Source: Caulobacteraceae bacterium (GTDB lineage Bacteria > Pseudomonadota > Alphaproteobacteria > Caulobacterales > Caulobacteraceae). From it: a stretch of 49,563 nt of DNA. The notes below the pieces were generated by a model. It saw nothing but the letters and a program-made list of their open reading frames with translations, searched no databases and was not told the origin of the DNA. The translations under genes were made by a program, and so were the position numbers. Of this stretch, positions 33,195 to 42,347 are shown one piece after another (position 1 is the first letter of the stretch; each line of letters begins with the position of its first letter). The stretch lies in assembly GCA_028290905.1 (NCBI GenBank), contig JAQGIW010000055.1:1-49563 (forward strand). Reading direction: 5' to 3'.

Positions 33195-33845
33195 GTGGCG
33201 GTTACCACAGCCGAATTCGAGGCGATGACGGCCCAGCCCTATTCGCAGGCCAGGTCCCAACTGCAGACCGGCGATCTCCTGCTGTTCTCGTCCAGGGGTG
33301 GCTTCTCGGCGATCATCGAGCATTTCACCAACAGTCTTTGGAGCCACGCCGGCCTGGTCTGGCGGGTCGGCGACAACGACTTCGATCGCGTGCTGATCCT
33401 GGAAAGTATCGAGAATCTGGGGATACGGGCGGTGTCGGCCAGTAATCGCCTGAACGGCACGGCCGCCGCGCCGGCGCCCTATGAGGGCGCGGTGCTCGTG
33501 GCGCGTCACCAAAAGCTTCCCCAACCCCTGTCGCCCGCTCAGGTGCTCGAGATGACCCGCTATGGCGTCGACCACCTGGGGTTTCCCTACAATCCCGAAG
33601 AACTGGCGAAGATCGCCGTTCGGATAGCGGCCGGCCTGGCGAACATCATCCTGCCCGGTCACCTGGAGCCCACCAATTCGTTCATCTGCTCGGAATTCGT
33701 GGCGAAGTGCTACGCCGCCGTCGGCGTGGACCTCGCGCCCGACAAGGAAGGCTATATGGCGCCGGCCGACATCGCCGCGGATCCCGACGTCTTCGCGGTG
33801 GTTAGGCTCTGTCCCGATCCGCCGCCTGTCCCGGCGACGGCTTGA
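33195..33845 (+). CDS. Permuted papain-like amidase/peptidase (YiiX/YebB-type NlpC/P60)
   Basis: Cysteine hydrolase of the permuted NlpC/P60 class, 216 residues. The early His is in SLWSHAGLVW (about 50-59), and the late nucleophile in NSFICSEFVAKCYAAVG. QTGDLLLFSSRG is the typical opening strand. No signal peptide is seen, so it probably acts in the cytosol. Substrates in this group include lipids, peptides and cell-wall fragments. The start is GTG 33195 with a GGGGGG tract upstream. Confidence 0.85.
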   Translation: MAVTTAEFEAMTAQPYSQARSQLQTGDLLLFSSRGGFSAIIEHFTNSLWSHAGLVWRVGDNDFDRVLILESIENLGIRAVSASNRLNGTAAAPAPYEGAVLVARHQKLPQPLSPAQVLEMTRYGVDHLGFPYNPEELAKIAVRIAAGLANIILPGHLEPTNSFICSEFVAKCYAAVGVDLAPDKEGYMAPADIAADPDVFAVVRLCPDPPPVPATA

Positions 33846-33914
33846 CCTGAATCAAGGCCGCGTACGCTCCCCGCGCCGGTAGCGGCTCGGGTTCGCGTGC
33901 GCTACAGGCGGCGG

Positions 33915-34931
33915 ATGACGAGACCCTGGATGATGCTGCGGGCGGGCGTCCGGGCGGTCGCCTTTGCCGGCGCCGGCGTGGGCTTGGTCGGCGGGCTGCT
34001 CGGCCAGGGCGGTCGCTTTAGTCCCCGGCTCGATGTCGCCAGTCACTTCGCGCCGTTCTGGCTGTTCGGGGCGTTGCTGGCCGGCGTCTGGGCTTTGGCC
34101 GCCGAGCGGGACGGCCCCAGGCGCGTTCTGCTCGGGATGGCGGTGCTGGGAATTCTGGCGTCCGGCGCCCTGATGGAGCCGGAGCTGACCCGCCCCCTTC
34201 CGCCGCGAGCCACGGTCGACGCACCGTTCCGGCTGCGGCTGATCCAGTTCAACACCTGGGATGCGCTGGCCGATCCGATCGGTGCGGCGGACTGGATCGC
34301 GAGTGAGCGGCCCGACGTGGTGACGGTCGAGGAGGAGACCGAACCCCTCCGTCAGGCCCTGGTCCGTCGGGGATTCCAATACAGTCGCGGGATGGCCGGA
34401 GTGGCCATCTTCAGCCGGCAGCGGCGGACCTACTCCCCGTTCATGGTTCCCGGACCAGCCTGGCGCACCCTCCCCGGGTTCGCGCGCGCCACCTTCGCCA
34501 GCCCGGACGGCGGGGCGCCCTTCAGCGTGGTGGCCGCGCACCTCACCTGGCCGACCGTGGCCGACACCTGGGGCGAGCGCAGGGCCCTGGCGTCCCTGCT
34601 CGACCGCTATCCCCGCGACCGGCTGATCGTCGCGGGCGATTTCAACCTGACGCCGTGGTCTTTTGCGCTGCGGAGCCTCGACGGGCGCTTCGGTCTGGAA
34701 CGCCGGGACCGGGCCATTTCCACCTGGCCGGCCCGGCAGGCTGTGGGTGGAACGCTCATCGCGGCGCCGGCAGTCCTTCCGATCGACCACGTCTACGCGG
34801 GATCGGCCTGGCGAACGGTGAGCGTCCGCCGCGGACCGCGCCTGGGCTCGGACCACTATCCCCTGGTCGTGGATCTCGCGCTGACGGTACCGGCGCCGAT
34901 CCTGCCCGCCGGCTCGCCGGCGGGCAGGTAA
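33915..34931 (+). CDS. Endonuclease/exonuclease/phosphatase-family membrane protein
   Basis: 338 residues: two or three N-terminal hydrophobic helices (VAFAGAGVGLVGGLLGQGG, FAPFWLFGALLAGVWAL, VLLGMAVLGILASGAL), then an EEP domain. The domain shows RLIQFNTWDA, VVTVEEETEPL (metal Glu), VAAHLTWPT, VAGDFNLTPWS, PIDHVYAG and GSDHYPLVVDLAL, a complete active site. It would be a periplasm-facing or membrane-tethered phosphodiesterase. ATG 33915 is preferred to GTG 33897 because AGGCGG precedes it. The function is unknown. Confidence 0.88.
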   Translation: MTRPWMMLRAGVRAVAFAGAGVGLVGGLLGQGGRFSPRLDVASHFAPFWLFGALLAGVWALAAERDGPRRVLLGMAVLGILASGALMEPELTRPLPPRATVDAPFRLRLIQFNTWDALADPIGAADWIASERPDVVTVEEETEPLRQALVRRGFQYSRGMAGVAIFSRQRRTYSPFMVPGPAWRTLPGFARATFASPDGGAPFSVVAAHLTWPTVADTWGERRALASLLDRYPRDRLIVAGDFNLTPWSFALRSLDGRFGLERRDRAISTWPARQAVGGTLIAAPAVLPIDHVYAGSAWRTVSVRRGPRLGSDHYPLVVDLALTVPAPILPAGSPAGR

Positions 34932-34962
34932 GCTCGAACGCGGAGAGTCTCAGCGACGCTGG

Positions 34963-35358
34963 TCAGCGGTGACCGTGCTCGTGGTCGCCGCCATGGCGGC
35001 CGCCTTCGTGACCACGCCACCCGCCCTCGTGTCCATGCCAGTCGCCGCGACCGTAGTGGCCACCGCGCCACTCCCGGCCGCCACGCCACCCGTGCCATCC
35101 GTATGGCCCGCCCCAGCCGTATCCGCGCCGCCAGGGGTTTCCGCACCAGTACCAGCCGGGACCATGCCAGCCGCCGTCATACCAGCAGTAGTTGCGACCG
35201 GCCCAGACGAATTGCACAGGGTCCAGCGCCGGGCGGTCGGAAGCCCTGTCGACACCGAAGATGAGTCCTGTCTGAGGCAGGGGCTGAGCCTGCGCGACCA
35301 CGGCGGAGGAGCCAACGAGGGAGGTCGCGAGGGCAAGGGCGACTAGGGGTTTAGACAT
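34963..35358 (-). CDS. Secreted Gly/His/Trp-rich protein
   Basis: About 131 residues. The signal peptide is SKPLVALALATSLVGSSAVV, with cleavage near AQA. A middle segment reads FVWAGRNYCWYDGGWHGPGW with two Cys (CWYDGG, YWCGNPW). A tail of about 55 residues is rich in Gly, His, Arg and Trp (WRGGHYGRGDWHGHEGG). The W-x-x-G-W-type repeats are common in exported proteins of Proteobacteria; metal binding is plausible from the His content but unproven. A start at 35373 is also possible. It is convergent with the EEP gene. Confidence 0.75.
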   Translation of the reverse strand: MSKPLVALALATSLVGSSAVVAQAQPLPQTGLIFGVDRASDRPALDPVQFVWAGRNYCWYDGGWHGPGWYWCGNPWRRGYGWGGPYGWHGWRGGREWRGGHYGRGDWHGHEGGWRGHEGGRHGGDHEHGHR

Positions 35359-35547
35359 GTTCCGATTTTCCATCTGAGTTTAGACAGGCGTCGGGTCGGG
35401 CGGAGTTCTTTCGCGCTTGGGATTCCCCCCGCGGAAATACCGCGCATCTCCGATGGCTCGACACGGACGGCGCGAGATTAATCGGGCCACCTGAACCGTT
35501 CCTGAACGAATCGTTCGGGCTTTAACAACGAGGGCGGGCCCAATCCC

Positions 35548-35658
35548 GTGGCCGTGCAGAACAGCCCCTACGGCGCCGGGCCGCTCGCATTCGTGAAGGT
35601 GCTGGAGGCCTGGCGGTCGGCCGGCGGCATGTCCGGCCTGGAGATTCGGCGGGATTAA
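35548..35658 (+). CDS. Possible 36-aa small protein
   Basis: A GTG-initiated frame encodes MAVQNSPYGAGPLAFVKVLE, then AWRSAGGMSGLEIRRD and stop. Third positions are GC-rich, as in real genes here, although the surrounding 330 bp are otherwise non-coding. The ribosome site is poor (GAGGGCGGG about 10 bases upstream). It may be a small protein, or the end of a decayed gene. No family is recognised. Confidence 0.3.
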   Translation: MAVQNSPYGAGPLAFVKVLEAWRSAGGMSGLEIRRD

Positions 35659-35705
35659 GGCGAGCGCCCTTTCCGGCGGGCCCTCCTCGACGCTATAACA
35701 CGGCC

Positions 35706-36902
35706 ATGGCCATGTCACTTTTTCACGTAGATAACGCAGGCGCCCTCAATCCTCTTCGCGAGACGCCCTATGGCTCGGACGAGGAATTGCAGTTGCTGAT
35801 CGCCGAGCACCCGTCCCTGCTCGGAGGCGATCCCGACGCCGCCGGCGGCTGGTTCGCGCTCGCGCGCAGGGGGCCGTTGCCCGACGGCGCCACCCGCTCG
35901 CCACGCTGGTCGGTGGAACACCTGTTCCTGTCCCAGGATGCAACGCCGACGGTGGTGGAGACGCTGCGCTCGGGCGATCCCCGCGCCCACGGCGACCTGT
36001 TCGGTCAGATCCTCTATTATGCGGCCAACGCCGCGCTCTGGTGGCCCCGCGACGCCCTGAAGGCCGCGTTCGCGGCCGACCACCTGTCGCCGGGAGTCGC
36101 GGAGGGCGAGGCGCTCGCGCGCGTCGTCGGACCGGGTCCCAGCCCGGAGTCTTTCTGGGATCAGGTGGAGGCTGGTCTGGCCGCCGGCCGGATCCGGATG
36201 GTGCTGGTGGTCGACGAGGTCCAGGCCGAGCTCGCCCGGATGGTGGACTTCCTGAATGCGCAGTTGCGCGACGCCGAGGTCTGGGTCCTTGAGGTCAGGC
36301 AACTGGCGGGCCCGTCCGGGCGGCTGCTCCAGACCGACATTGTCGGACGCCGCGGCGATGTCCCGGCGACGAAGTCCGTCAAGAAGGCGCCCGCTGCGAG
36401 GGCGGCGAGTCGGGCGGAGGCCACGCCGCCGGCCAGCCCCGCGCGCACGGACGCCGCGTCCCGCGAGGCCTGGGTTTCCTCTCTGCGCGCGCGGTGCGAC
36501 GAGCAGGAGGCCGTCGTGCTGGACGATCTGCTGCGCTGGATGAGCGAGCAATACGGCGCCACGTCCGTCAACAGCGCGCCGCCCGCCACCTTCAGGCTGG
36601 CGGTCAAGGAAGGCGGCAAGGACCGATACCCGTTCGGCGTGACCGAGACCAAGGCGGCCGCCATTCACCTGGGATCCCTGTCGGCGACCCGCGCCTATGA
36701 GGGCGAGGAGGCGCGCCGGGGCCTGATCCATGAGATCGCCGCCACCGGCCTTCCGATTTCCGAGGTCGATCTGAAGGGCGACCTGCGGATACCCCTGAAG
36801 GACCTCGCCACGCCCGCCGTGCGCACCCAGGTGCTGGCGGTCCTCGACGGCGTCATCGAAACCCTGCGCTTGAAGGAAGCGCCGAGCGCCTACCTGTCCT
36901 GA
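35706..36902 (+). CDS. Hypothetical protein with degenerate PD-(D/E)XK-like N-terminal domain
   Basis: 398 residues. The N-terminal 130 residues follow the pattern of restriction-like nuclease domains: ELQLLIAEHPSLLGGD, WSVEHLFLSQDATPTVVETL, RSGDPRAHGDLFGQILYYAA. Relatives as I recall them have D-x-L before the strand and E-V-K-R after it. Here these read EHL and ETLRS, so the metal-binding Asp and catalytic Lys are replaced and the domain is probably inactive. An Ala/Pro/Lys linker (about 225-250) leads to a C-terminal domain (LDDLLRWMSEQYGATSVN onward). It is followed 7 bp later by an alpha/beta hydrolase gene. Confidence 0.75.
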   Translation: MAMSLFHVDNAGALNPLRETPYGSDEELQLLIAEHPSLLGGDPDAAGGWFALARRGPLPDGATRSPRWSVEHLFLSQDATPTVVETLRSGDPRAHGDLFGQILYYAANAALWWPRDALKAAFAADHLSPGVAEGEALARVVGPGPSPESFWDQVEAGLAAGRIRMVLVVDEVQAELARMVDFLNAQLRDAEVWVLEVRQLAGPSGRLLQTDIVGRRGDVPATKSVKKAPAARAASRAEATPPASPARTDAASREAWVSSLRARCDEQEAVVLDDLLRWMSEQYGATSVNSAPPATFRLAVKEGGKDRYPFGVTETKAAAIHLGSLSATRAYEGEEARRGLIHEIAATGLPISEVDLKGDLRIPLKDLATPAVRTQVLAVLDGVIETLRLKEAPSAYLS

Positions 36903-36909
36903 GGCGCCC

Positions 36910-37797
36910 ATGACGCAGGAAGGTTTCGAAACCGGCCTCGGGCCGACCTCGCACAGCTACATGTCGCAGCGCCTGAGGCTGCATTATGTGGATTGGGGCA
37001 ACGCCTCCGCGCCGCCGCTGATCCTCCTCCATGGCGGACGCGACCATTGCCGGAACTGGGACTGGGTGGCCCGCGCCCTGCGGCGCGACTGGCACGTGAT
37101 CGCGCCCGACCTGCGCGGTCACGGCGATTCAGCCTATTCGCCCAGCGGCGACTATTCGATGTCGGCCTTCGTCTACGATCTGGCCCAACTGATCCACGGC
37201 CAGCATCTGGCCCCGGTGCGCATCGTCGCCCATTCGCTCGGCGGCAATATCGCCCTGCGCTACGCCGGATTGTATCCCGACTTGGTCAGCCGGCTGGTCG
37301 CCATCGAGGGCATGGGCCCCTCTCCCGCGATGCAGGCCAAACGGGCCGACACTCCGGTCGCCGAGCGCCTCGCCCGCTGGATCGAGGAGCAGCGCGCCGT
37401 CGCCGGGCGTCTGCCCCGCCGGTACGCCTCGATCGACGAGGCCCTGGCCCGAATGCAGGCGGAGAACGCGCATCTCACACCGGAGCAGGCGCGCTACCTC
37501 ACCGTCCACGGCGTCAGCCAGAACGAGGACGGGACCTACAGCTGGAAGTTCGACAACTATGTGCGCGGCTTTCCGCCGGTAGACCTGACAGTCGACGAGC
37601 AGCACAGCCTGTGGTCGCGCATCGCCTGTCCCACCCTGCTCGTCTACGGCAAGGAAAGCTGGGCCTCCAATCCCGAGGAGGACGGTCGCATCCGGCACTT
37701 CGCCAATGCGCGCGTGATCAGCTTCGAGCGCGCCGGGCACTGGGTGCACCACGACCGGCTGGACGCCTTTCTGGACGCCTTGAACGGCTTCCTCTGA
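36910..37797 (+). CDS. Alpha/beta-fold hydrolase
   Basis: Serine hydrolase of 295 residues. It has ILLHGGRDHCRNWDWVARAL (oxyanion region), APDLRGHGDSAYSPSGDY, nucleophile elbow AHSLGGN, and the catalytic His in RAGHWVHHDRLD. The acid is probably in YGKESWASNPEEDGR, which departs from the common G-x-x-D pattern. Relatives include haloalkane dehalogenase-like and epoxide-hydrolase-like enzymes. Tight spacing to the preceding gene suggests co-transcription. Confidence 0.88.
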   Translation: MTQEGFETGLGPTSHSYMSQRLRLHYVDWGNASAPPLILLHGGRDHCRNWDWVARALRRDWHVIAPDLRGHGDSAYSPSGDYSMSAFVYDLAQLIHGQHLAPVRIVAHSLGGNIALRYAGLYPDLVSRLVAIEGMGPSPAMQAKRADTPVAERLARWIEEQRAVAGRLPRRYASIDEALARMQAENAHLTPEQARYLTVHGVSQNEDGTYSWKFDNYVRGFPPVDLTVDEQHSLWSRIACPTLLVYGKESWASNPEEDGRIRHFANARVISFERAGHWVHHDRLDAFLDALNGFL

Positions 37798-37899
37798 CGG
37801 CGGCGGGCGGCCTATGGAACAGGTGGCGGCGCCGCCCGGTTGTTCCATTGTCGAGGCTGGCCAGAAAAGGACCGTGGCGTCGATGAAGGCGACCCGCGC

Positions 37900-39165
37900 G
37901 TGGCTGTATTGACGGCTCCACTCTCGCACGCGGCGCGCCCGGAAGCTGTGCGCCGCCGGGATCTGGCCCGCATGCGCCGGCTGGCCACGGGGCTGCTGCT
38001 GCTGATGACGGCGGTCTACGTCGCCACCCGCGTGGCCCCCGCCGCCTGGACCTGGACCGCCTATGTGCAGGCCTTCGCCGAGGCCGGCATGGTGGGGGCC
38101 TGCGCGGATTGGTTCGCGGTCACCGCCCTGTTCCGCCGTCCCATGGGCCTGCCCATACCCCACACCGGCATCATACCGCGCAACAAGGATCGGATCGGTG
38201 AAGCGCTGGGAGACTTCATCGCCAACAACTTCCTGACCCCCGCGGTCCTCGACGCCCGCCTTCGGCGGCTCGAGCCCGCCCGCCGTCTGGCCGACTGGCT
38301 TGTCACCGGTGACCACGCCCAGGTGCTGGCGGCGCGCGTGGCCGCCGTCCTGCCCGATATGATCGGCGCCGGGGCCGAGCTGCGCGGTCTTGCCGGCGAA
38401 CTCGTCCGCCGCGCGGCCCGATCGCGCCCCGTCGCGCCCCTGGCGGGACGCCTACTGGGGTGGCTGTGGCGCGAGCCCGCCGTCCAGCGCCTGGTGACCC
38501 GGGCCATCCACCGCCTGGCGGACTTGGGCCTGGAGCACGAGGCCTTCATCCAGTCTCGAATCGCCGGGGAGACCTGGAAATGGCTGCCCAAGTGGGTCGA
38601 CAGGTTCCTTGCCGAGAAGTTCACCCGGGATCTTCTGCGCGCTGCAAACGAGCTCCGCGATCCCGAACATCCCTGGCGCCGCGAACTGGATGCGGCAGTG
38701 GAAGATTTCATACGGCGTCTGGCCGAGGACCCCGAATTCCTGGCTCGGGGTGAGGCCATGCGCGACCAGCTTCTCGCCGACCCGGCCCTCGGCCGCCGCC
38801 TGGAAGGGCTGTGGGCCGAATTGGCCGAACGTCTCGCCGCCGACCCCGGCGCGCGCGGCGCGCTCATTGCCGAGGCCCTCGCCCGCGGCCTGCGCGGACT
38901 GGGCGCCTGGCTCGCGGAGGACCCCGCCGCCCGCGACCGGCTCGATCGCTGGATCAGGGTGGCGGCGCGCCGCACCCTCTCGTCCCAACGCCAGGCGATC
39001 GGCGGTTTCGTCGCCCAGGTCGTTGCGGGCTGGGACGCCGGGGAGGTCACCGACCGGCTGGAACTTCAGGTCGGACGGGACCTTCAATACATCCGTATCA
39101 ACGGCACGCTCGTGGGCGGGCTGGTCGGGCTGGCGATCTTTGCGGTCTCGCGGTGGCTGTCTTGA
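37900..39165 (+). CDS. DUF445 family membrane protein (YjiN-like)
   Basis: 421 residues from GTG 37900; the frame is open to a TTG at 37840 without similarity. One N-terminal helix (LATGLLLLMTAVYVATRVAP) and one at the very C-terminus (LVGGLVGLAIFAVSRWL) bracket a long helical soluble region. The family signature AGMVGACADWFAVTALFRRP, PHTGIIPRNKDRIGEALGDF and IANNFLTP is clear. The C-terminus has DLQYIRINGTLVGGLVG. The role is unknown; it is probably anchored in the inner membrane. Confidence 0.9.
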   Translation: MAVLTAPLSHAARPEAVRRRDLARMRRLATGLLLLMTAVYVATRVAPAAWTWTAYVQAFAEAGMVGACADWFAVTALFRRPMGLPIPHTGIIPRNKDRIGEALGDFIANNFLTPAVLDARLRRLEPARRLADWLVTGDHAQVLAARVAAVLPDMIGAGAELRGLAGELVRRAARSRPVAPLAGRLLGWLWREPAVQRLVTRAIHRLADLGLEHEAFIQSRIAGETWKWLPKWVDRFLAEKFTRDLLRAANELRDPEHPWRRELDAAVEDFIRRLAEDPEFLARGEAMRDQLLADPALGRRLEGLWAELAERLAADPGARGALIAEALARGLRGLGAWLAEDPAARDRLDRWIRVAARRTLSSQRQAIGGFVAQVVAGWDAGEVTDRLELQVGRDLQYIRINGTLVGGLVGLAIFAVSRWLS

Positions 39166-39175
39166 GGTCGCCGAC

Positions 39176-41617
39176 TCAGGTCTCGATGGCGAGGGGCGGC
39201 GCCTGCAACAGCTTCTGATCCTCTCCGCGCGACGACGGCCGCTCGCAATCCTCGCTCTCCTCGCTCGGGCAGAGGGGCAAGGTCACGGTGAACACCGTCC
39301 CCCGGCCCTTTTCGCTGCGCCAGTCGATGACGCCGTCATGGCGGTGCACGACGGTCTGAACCATCGCCAGGCCCATTCCCAATCGCACGCCGCTCCCTGG
39401 GTCAGGCATGGCGTCATCGTTGTCGCCCAGAAGGGGGGGTCTCGCGAACGGGTCGAAAAGACCCCGCTGCTGCTCGGCCGTCATGCCGTCGGACTGGTCG
39501 GTGATGGAGCAGCACACCGCAGGGCGGTCGCGTAGCCGCGTCTCGGCCAGGATGCACGTTACGCGGGCCGCGGGCGGACTGAATTTGACGGCGTTGTCCA
39601 GCAGGTTGATCAGCGCTCGCGCCATCAGGCCGCGATCGGCGTCGACCACGAACTCCCGCTCGGGATCCTCGACGACGATCTCGACCGACGCCGCGCGCGC
39701 GATCGACCACAGCGCATCGGCCGCATCGCCAAGCAGGTGGAAGAGGTCGATCGGCGCAAAGGTGTAGTATTCGGGGCTTTCGGCCTGGGCCAGCCGCACG
39801 AAGCCTTCGGCCAGGGCCACGGTGCGCATGGCGTTTCTGGAGATCCGGTCCCGCAGCTCCTGGGGGACGGATTGGAAGTCTTCATGCTCCAGGGCCGCCA
39901 GGATAGCCGACTGGGGGGCGCGCATGTCATGCGTGAAGAGCTGGAGCGCTTCCTCGCGCTGACGCATGGCCGACACCTGCGCCGTGACGTCCGCCAGGTG
40001 CACCGTCCATCCCTTTACTTCACCGGCGTCCTCCTGTCCGGTAGCCGCGTAGCGGGCTTCGAGGATGCGGCCGCCTGGGGCGACGCCACGCGGCGCCACG
40101 ACGCCTGGACCCGTGTTCGGCGGCCACAGGCTGCACCGGTTTCCGGCGGCGTCGGCGAGATCCTGCAGAATCGGCTGGACGTAGGCGCCGGGGTCCGTCG
40201 GTCGGCCCAGCTTCTGCGCCAGGTCGACCGCGGCCTGATTGTACATCAGGACACGGCCGCGAGACGTCACCACCATGACCGGGTCCGAAAAGTTGGCCAG
40301 GACGTCGGTGACGAAGCGACGGAGCTCGCGGATGCGGCGCTTGGTTTCGTCGATCAGGATCATCTGCCGGGTCACGCTGTCACCCATCGGAAGGCCGCGT
40401 TCGCCGGGGACCGGCAGGATCGCGCCGCCGGAGCGGATCTGCAACTCGGCCAACTCGCGGGCGAAATAGTCGCTGGCGGCCTGCAGCCGCCTGGAAGACC
40501 AGACGATCTGCACGATGGTCCGGACGATCACGATCGACATCGGCGGGAACCAGACGCCCGTCAGGATGAGAGCCCCGGCGGAGCCCAGCAGGACCGCGAG
40601 GCTGCCGATGGGCTGGAGCGCGAACTGAGTGGGTTTCAGCCAGAGCAGTTCGAAGAACGTCACCCACAGCAGGATCAGCGACAGGACGACCGTGGCCGTG
40701 GGCGGCAGCGCCCGCACCAGATGATGGTGGAGAACAGCGTCGAGCGTGTTGGCTTCGATCTCCACGCTGGACATCCCGTCGGCCCCCGAGACCGGCGTAG
40801 GATAGTTGTCGAGCAGACCCGGCGCGGTCGGTCCCACCAGGACATACCTGTCCCTGAACCGCCCGGGCTGGACCAGTCCATGCAGGACGTCAGCGGCCGA
40901 CACGCGGTCGAAGTGGCCGGGCGGCCCAGCGAATGGAATGAGAACTTCACCTCGCTTGGCGACCGTGTTCTCATGCGCGGGCGACAAGGTCCGCGCGGCG
41001 CCGCCCCGGGATTGGCCCGCGGCCAGCACCGCCACGTCGGGGAGCTCTCGACCGTTGTAGGACCCGTAAAGGACGGCGCGGCGCACGATGCCATCGAGGT
41101 CGGGGGTAGGGTTGCTGAGGCCCACCCCGGCGGCGACCGACGCGATCGCGGCGATCGGCTTGATGAGGTGGGCCCCGATTCCCCGCCCAGGATCGTCGAG
41201 CGCCTCGGGAAGGAACACAGGCGCGGCGGCGACGGCGGCGTGCAGCGCCGCGTCTCCCGCCGGCGAGCCTTTGGTGGCCACCAGAAACTGAAAGACCACC
41301 GCCCGGGGGTGGCCCCGGGCGACCGTGTCGAGAATGGCGGCGAGGGTTTCGCGCGGCCAGGGCCACGGCCCCAGCTTGGTCATGCTCGGAAAATCTATGC
41401 CGACGATGACGATGTCCGGCGGCGCCGGCCGGTGCCTGAACTTCAGGGCGAAGTCATAGATGGCATTGTCGAGCCGCGTCGTCGCGCCCGCGAAAACCAG
41501 TCCGCCGATCAGCAGCGTTCCGGCCAGAAGCAGCGCCGACCATTCCACCAGGAGCCAGCCCCGGGCCCTGAAGATCGGCGCTGCTGGCGGGTGCTCGTCG
41601 CGCCGCGGGTCCGGCAT
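39176..41617 (-). CDS. CHASE2-domain sensor histidine kinase
   Basis: 813-residue inner-membrane kinase. A helix (about 23-45) precedes the extracytoplasmic CHASE2 domain (IVIVGIDFPSMTKLGPWPWP to about 300), then three helices (PTATVVLSLILLWVTFFELL onward). A PAS-like segment has FSDPVMVVTSRGRVLMYNQA. The H-box is LQLFTHDMRAPQSAILA with phospho-acceptor H563, and the N-box is LINLLDNAVKFSP. The G1 box reads SITDQSDGM, where DxGxGM is usual; the last glycine box is VRLGMGLAMVQTVV. It ends with an acidic tail. Its partner regulator lies 16 bp upstream in the same operon. Confidence 0.93.
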   Translation of the reverse strand: MPDPRRDEHPPAAPIFRARGWLLVEWSALLLAGTLLIGGLVFAGATTRLDNAIYDFALKFRHRPAPPDIVIVGIDFPSMTKLGPWPWPRETLAAILDTVARGHPRAVVFQFLVATKGSPAGDAALHAAVAAAPVFLPEALDDPGRGIGAHLIKPIAAIASVAAGVGLSNPTPDLDGIVRRAVLYGSYNGRELPDVAVLAAGQSRGGAARTLSPAHENTVAKRGEVLIPFAGPPGHFDRVSAADVLHGLVQPGRFRDRYVLVGPTAPGLLDNYPTPVSGADGMSSVEIEANTLDAVLHHHLVRALPPTATVVLSLILLWVTFFELLWLKPTQFALQPIGSLAVLLGSAGALILTGVWFPPMSIVIVRTIVQIVWSSRRLQAASDYFARELAELQIRSGGAILPVPGERGLPMGDSVTRQMILIDETKRRIRELRRFVTDVLANFSDPVMVVTSRGRVLMYNQAAVDLAQKLGRPTDPGAYVQPILQDLADAAGNRCSLWPPNTGPGVVAPRGVAPGGRILEARYAATGQEDAGEVKGWTVHLADVTAQVSAMRQREEALQLFTHDMRAPQSAILAALEHEDFQSVPQELRDRISRNAMRTVALAEGFVRLAQAESPEYYTFAPIDLFHLLGDAADALWSIARAASVEIVVEDPEREFVVDADRGLMARALINLLDNAVKFSPPAARVTCILAETRLRDRPAVCCSITDQSDGMTAEQQRGLFDPFARPPLLGDNDDAMPDPGSGVRLGMGLAMVQTVVHRHDGVIDWRSEKGRGTVFTVTLPLCPSEESEDCERPSSRGEDQKLLQAPPLAIET

Positions 41618-41633
41618 TCCCGTGCCTTGCGCC

Positions 41634-42347
41634 TTACCGGGTCACGACCTCGGCGGCGCCGGATCCGATCTTTTCCAGGCGGTAGCCGAACCCATACACC
41701 GGGCCGAAACTGTAGCCGTTGGCCGGCGTCAGCCCCAGCTTGGTCTTCAAGCGGCAGACATGGGTGTCGAGGGTGCGCGAGGACACGTCCGCCGTAGCGC
41801 CCCACACCTCTTCCATCAGGTAGCGGCGGGCCAGTGGCCGGTGCATGTTGCGAAACAGCAGCAGGGCCAGATTGAATTCCTTGGTGGTGAGGACGCACTC
41901 CTTGCCATGGGCGATCACCACGTCTCGCGAGCGGTCGAACAGGTACTCGCCGAATCGCTCGAGAGGATCGAGGGCGGCCGGGGCGAGGCGGCGCAGTAGG
42001 GTCTCGACCCGCGCCAGGAGGACGGGCTTGCGCACCGGCTTGGTCACATAGTCGTCCGCGCCCGAAACCAGGCCTGCGACGACATCCTCGTCGGCGCTGC
42101 GAGCGGTTATCATGATGATCGGCATGTTCGGCGCTTGAGCGCCGCTGCGAATGCGCTTGACCAGCTCCACACCGGTCATACCCGGCAGGTTCCAATCGAC
42201 GCACGCCAGGTCGAAGGTGTCGCGGTGGAGCGCCATCAAAAAGGATTGGCCGTCGCTGAACGGTACGCACGGCCCATGATCGCTCAGAACGGCAGTCAGA
42301 CGCGCCAGTTCGTCCGGATCATCTTCGACGATAGCGATCTTTCTCAT
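41634..42347 (-). CDS. OmpR-family response regulator
   Basis: 237 residues: a receiver domain with acidic pocket VEDDPDE, phospho-acceptor D51 in LACVDWNLPGMTG, ITARS and VTKPVRKP. A winged-helix DNA-binding domain follows (LTTKEFNLALLLFRNMHRPL, then SSRTLDTHVCRLKTKLGL, and VYGFGYRLEK). It is translated just ahead of the CHASE2 kinase and is surely its partner. About 400 bp of AT-richer non-coding DNA lie upstream and should hold its promoter. Confidence 0.95.
   Translation of the reverse strand: MRKIAIVEDDPDELARLTAVLSDHGPCVPFSDGQSFLMALHRDTFDLACVDWNLPGMTGVELVKRIRSGAQAPNMPIIMITARSADEDVVAGLVSGADDYVTKPVRKPVLLARVETLLRRLAPAALDPLERFGEYLFDRSRDVVIAHGKECVLTTKEFNLALLLFRNMHRPLARRYLMEEVWGATADVSSRTLDTHVCRLKTKLGLTPANGYSFGPVYGFGYRLEKIGSGAAEVVTR

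Noticed and set aside
35504-35516. GAACGA-A-TCGTTC palindrome upstream of 35706
   Set aside because: A short perfect palindrome in the region upstream of both divergent flanking genes, but too short and unsupported to call an operator.
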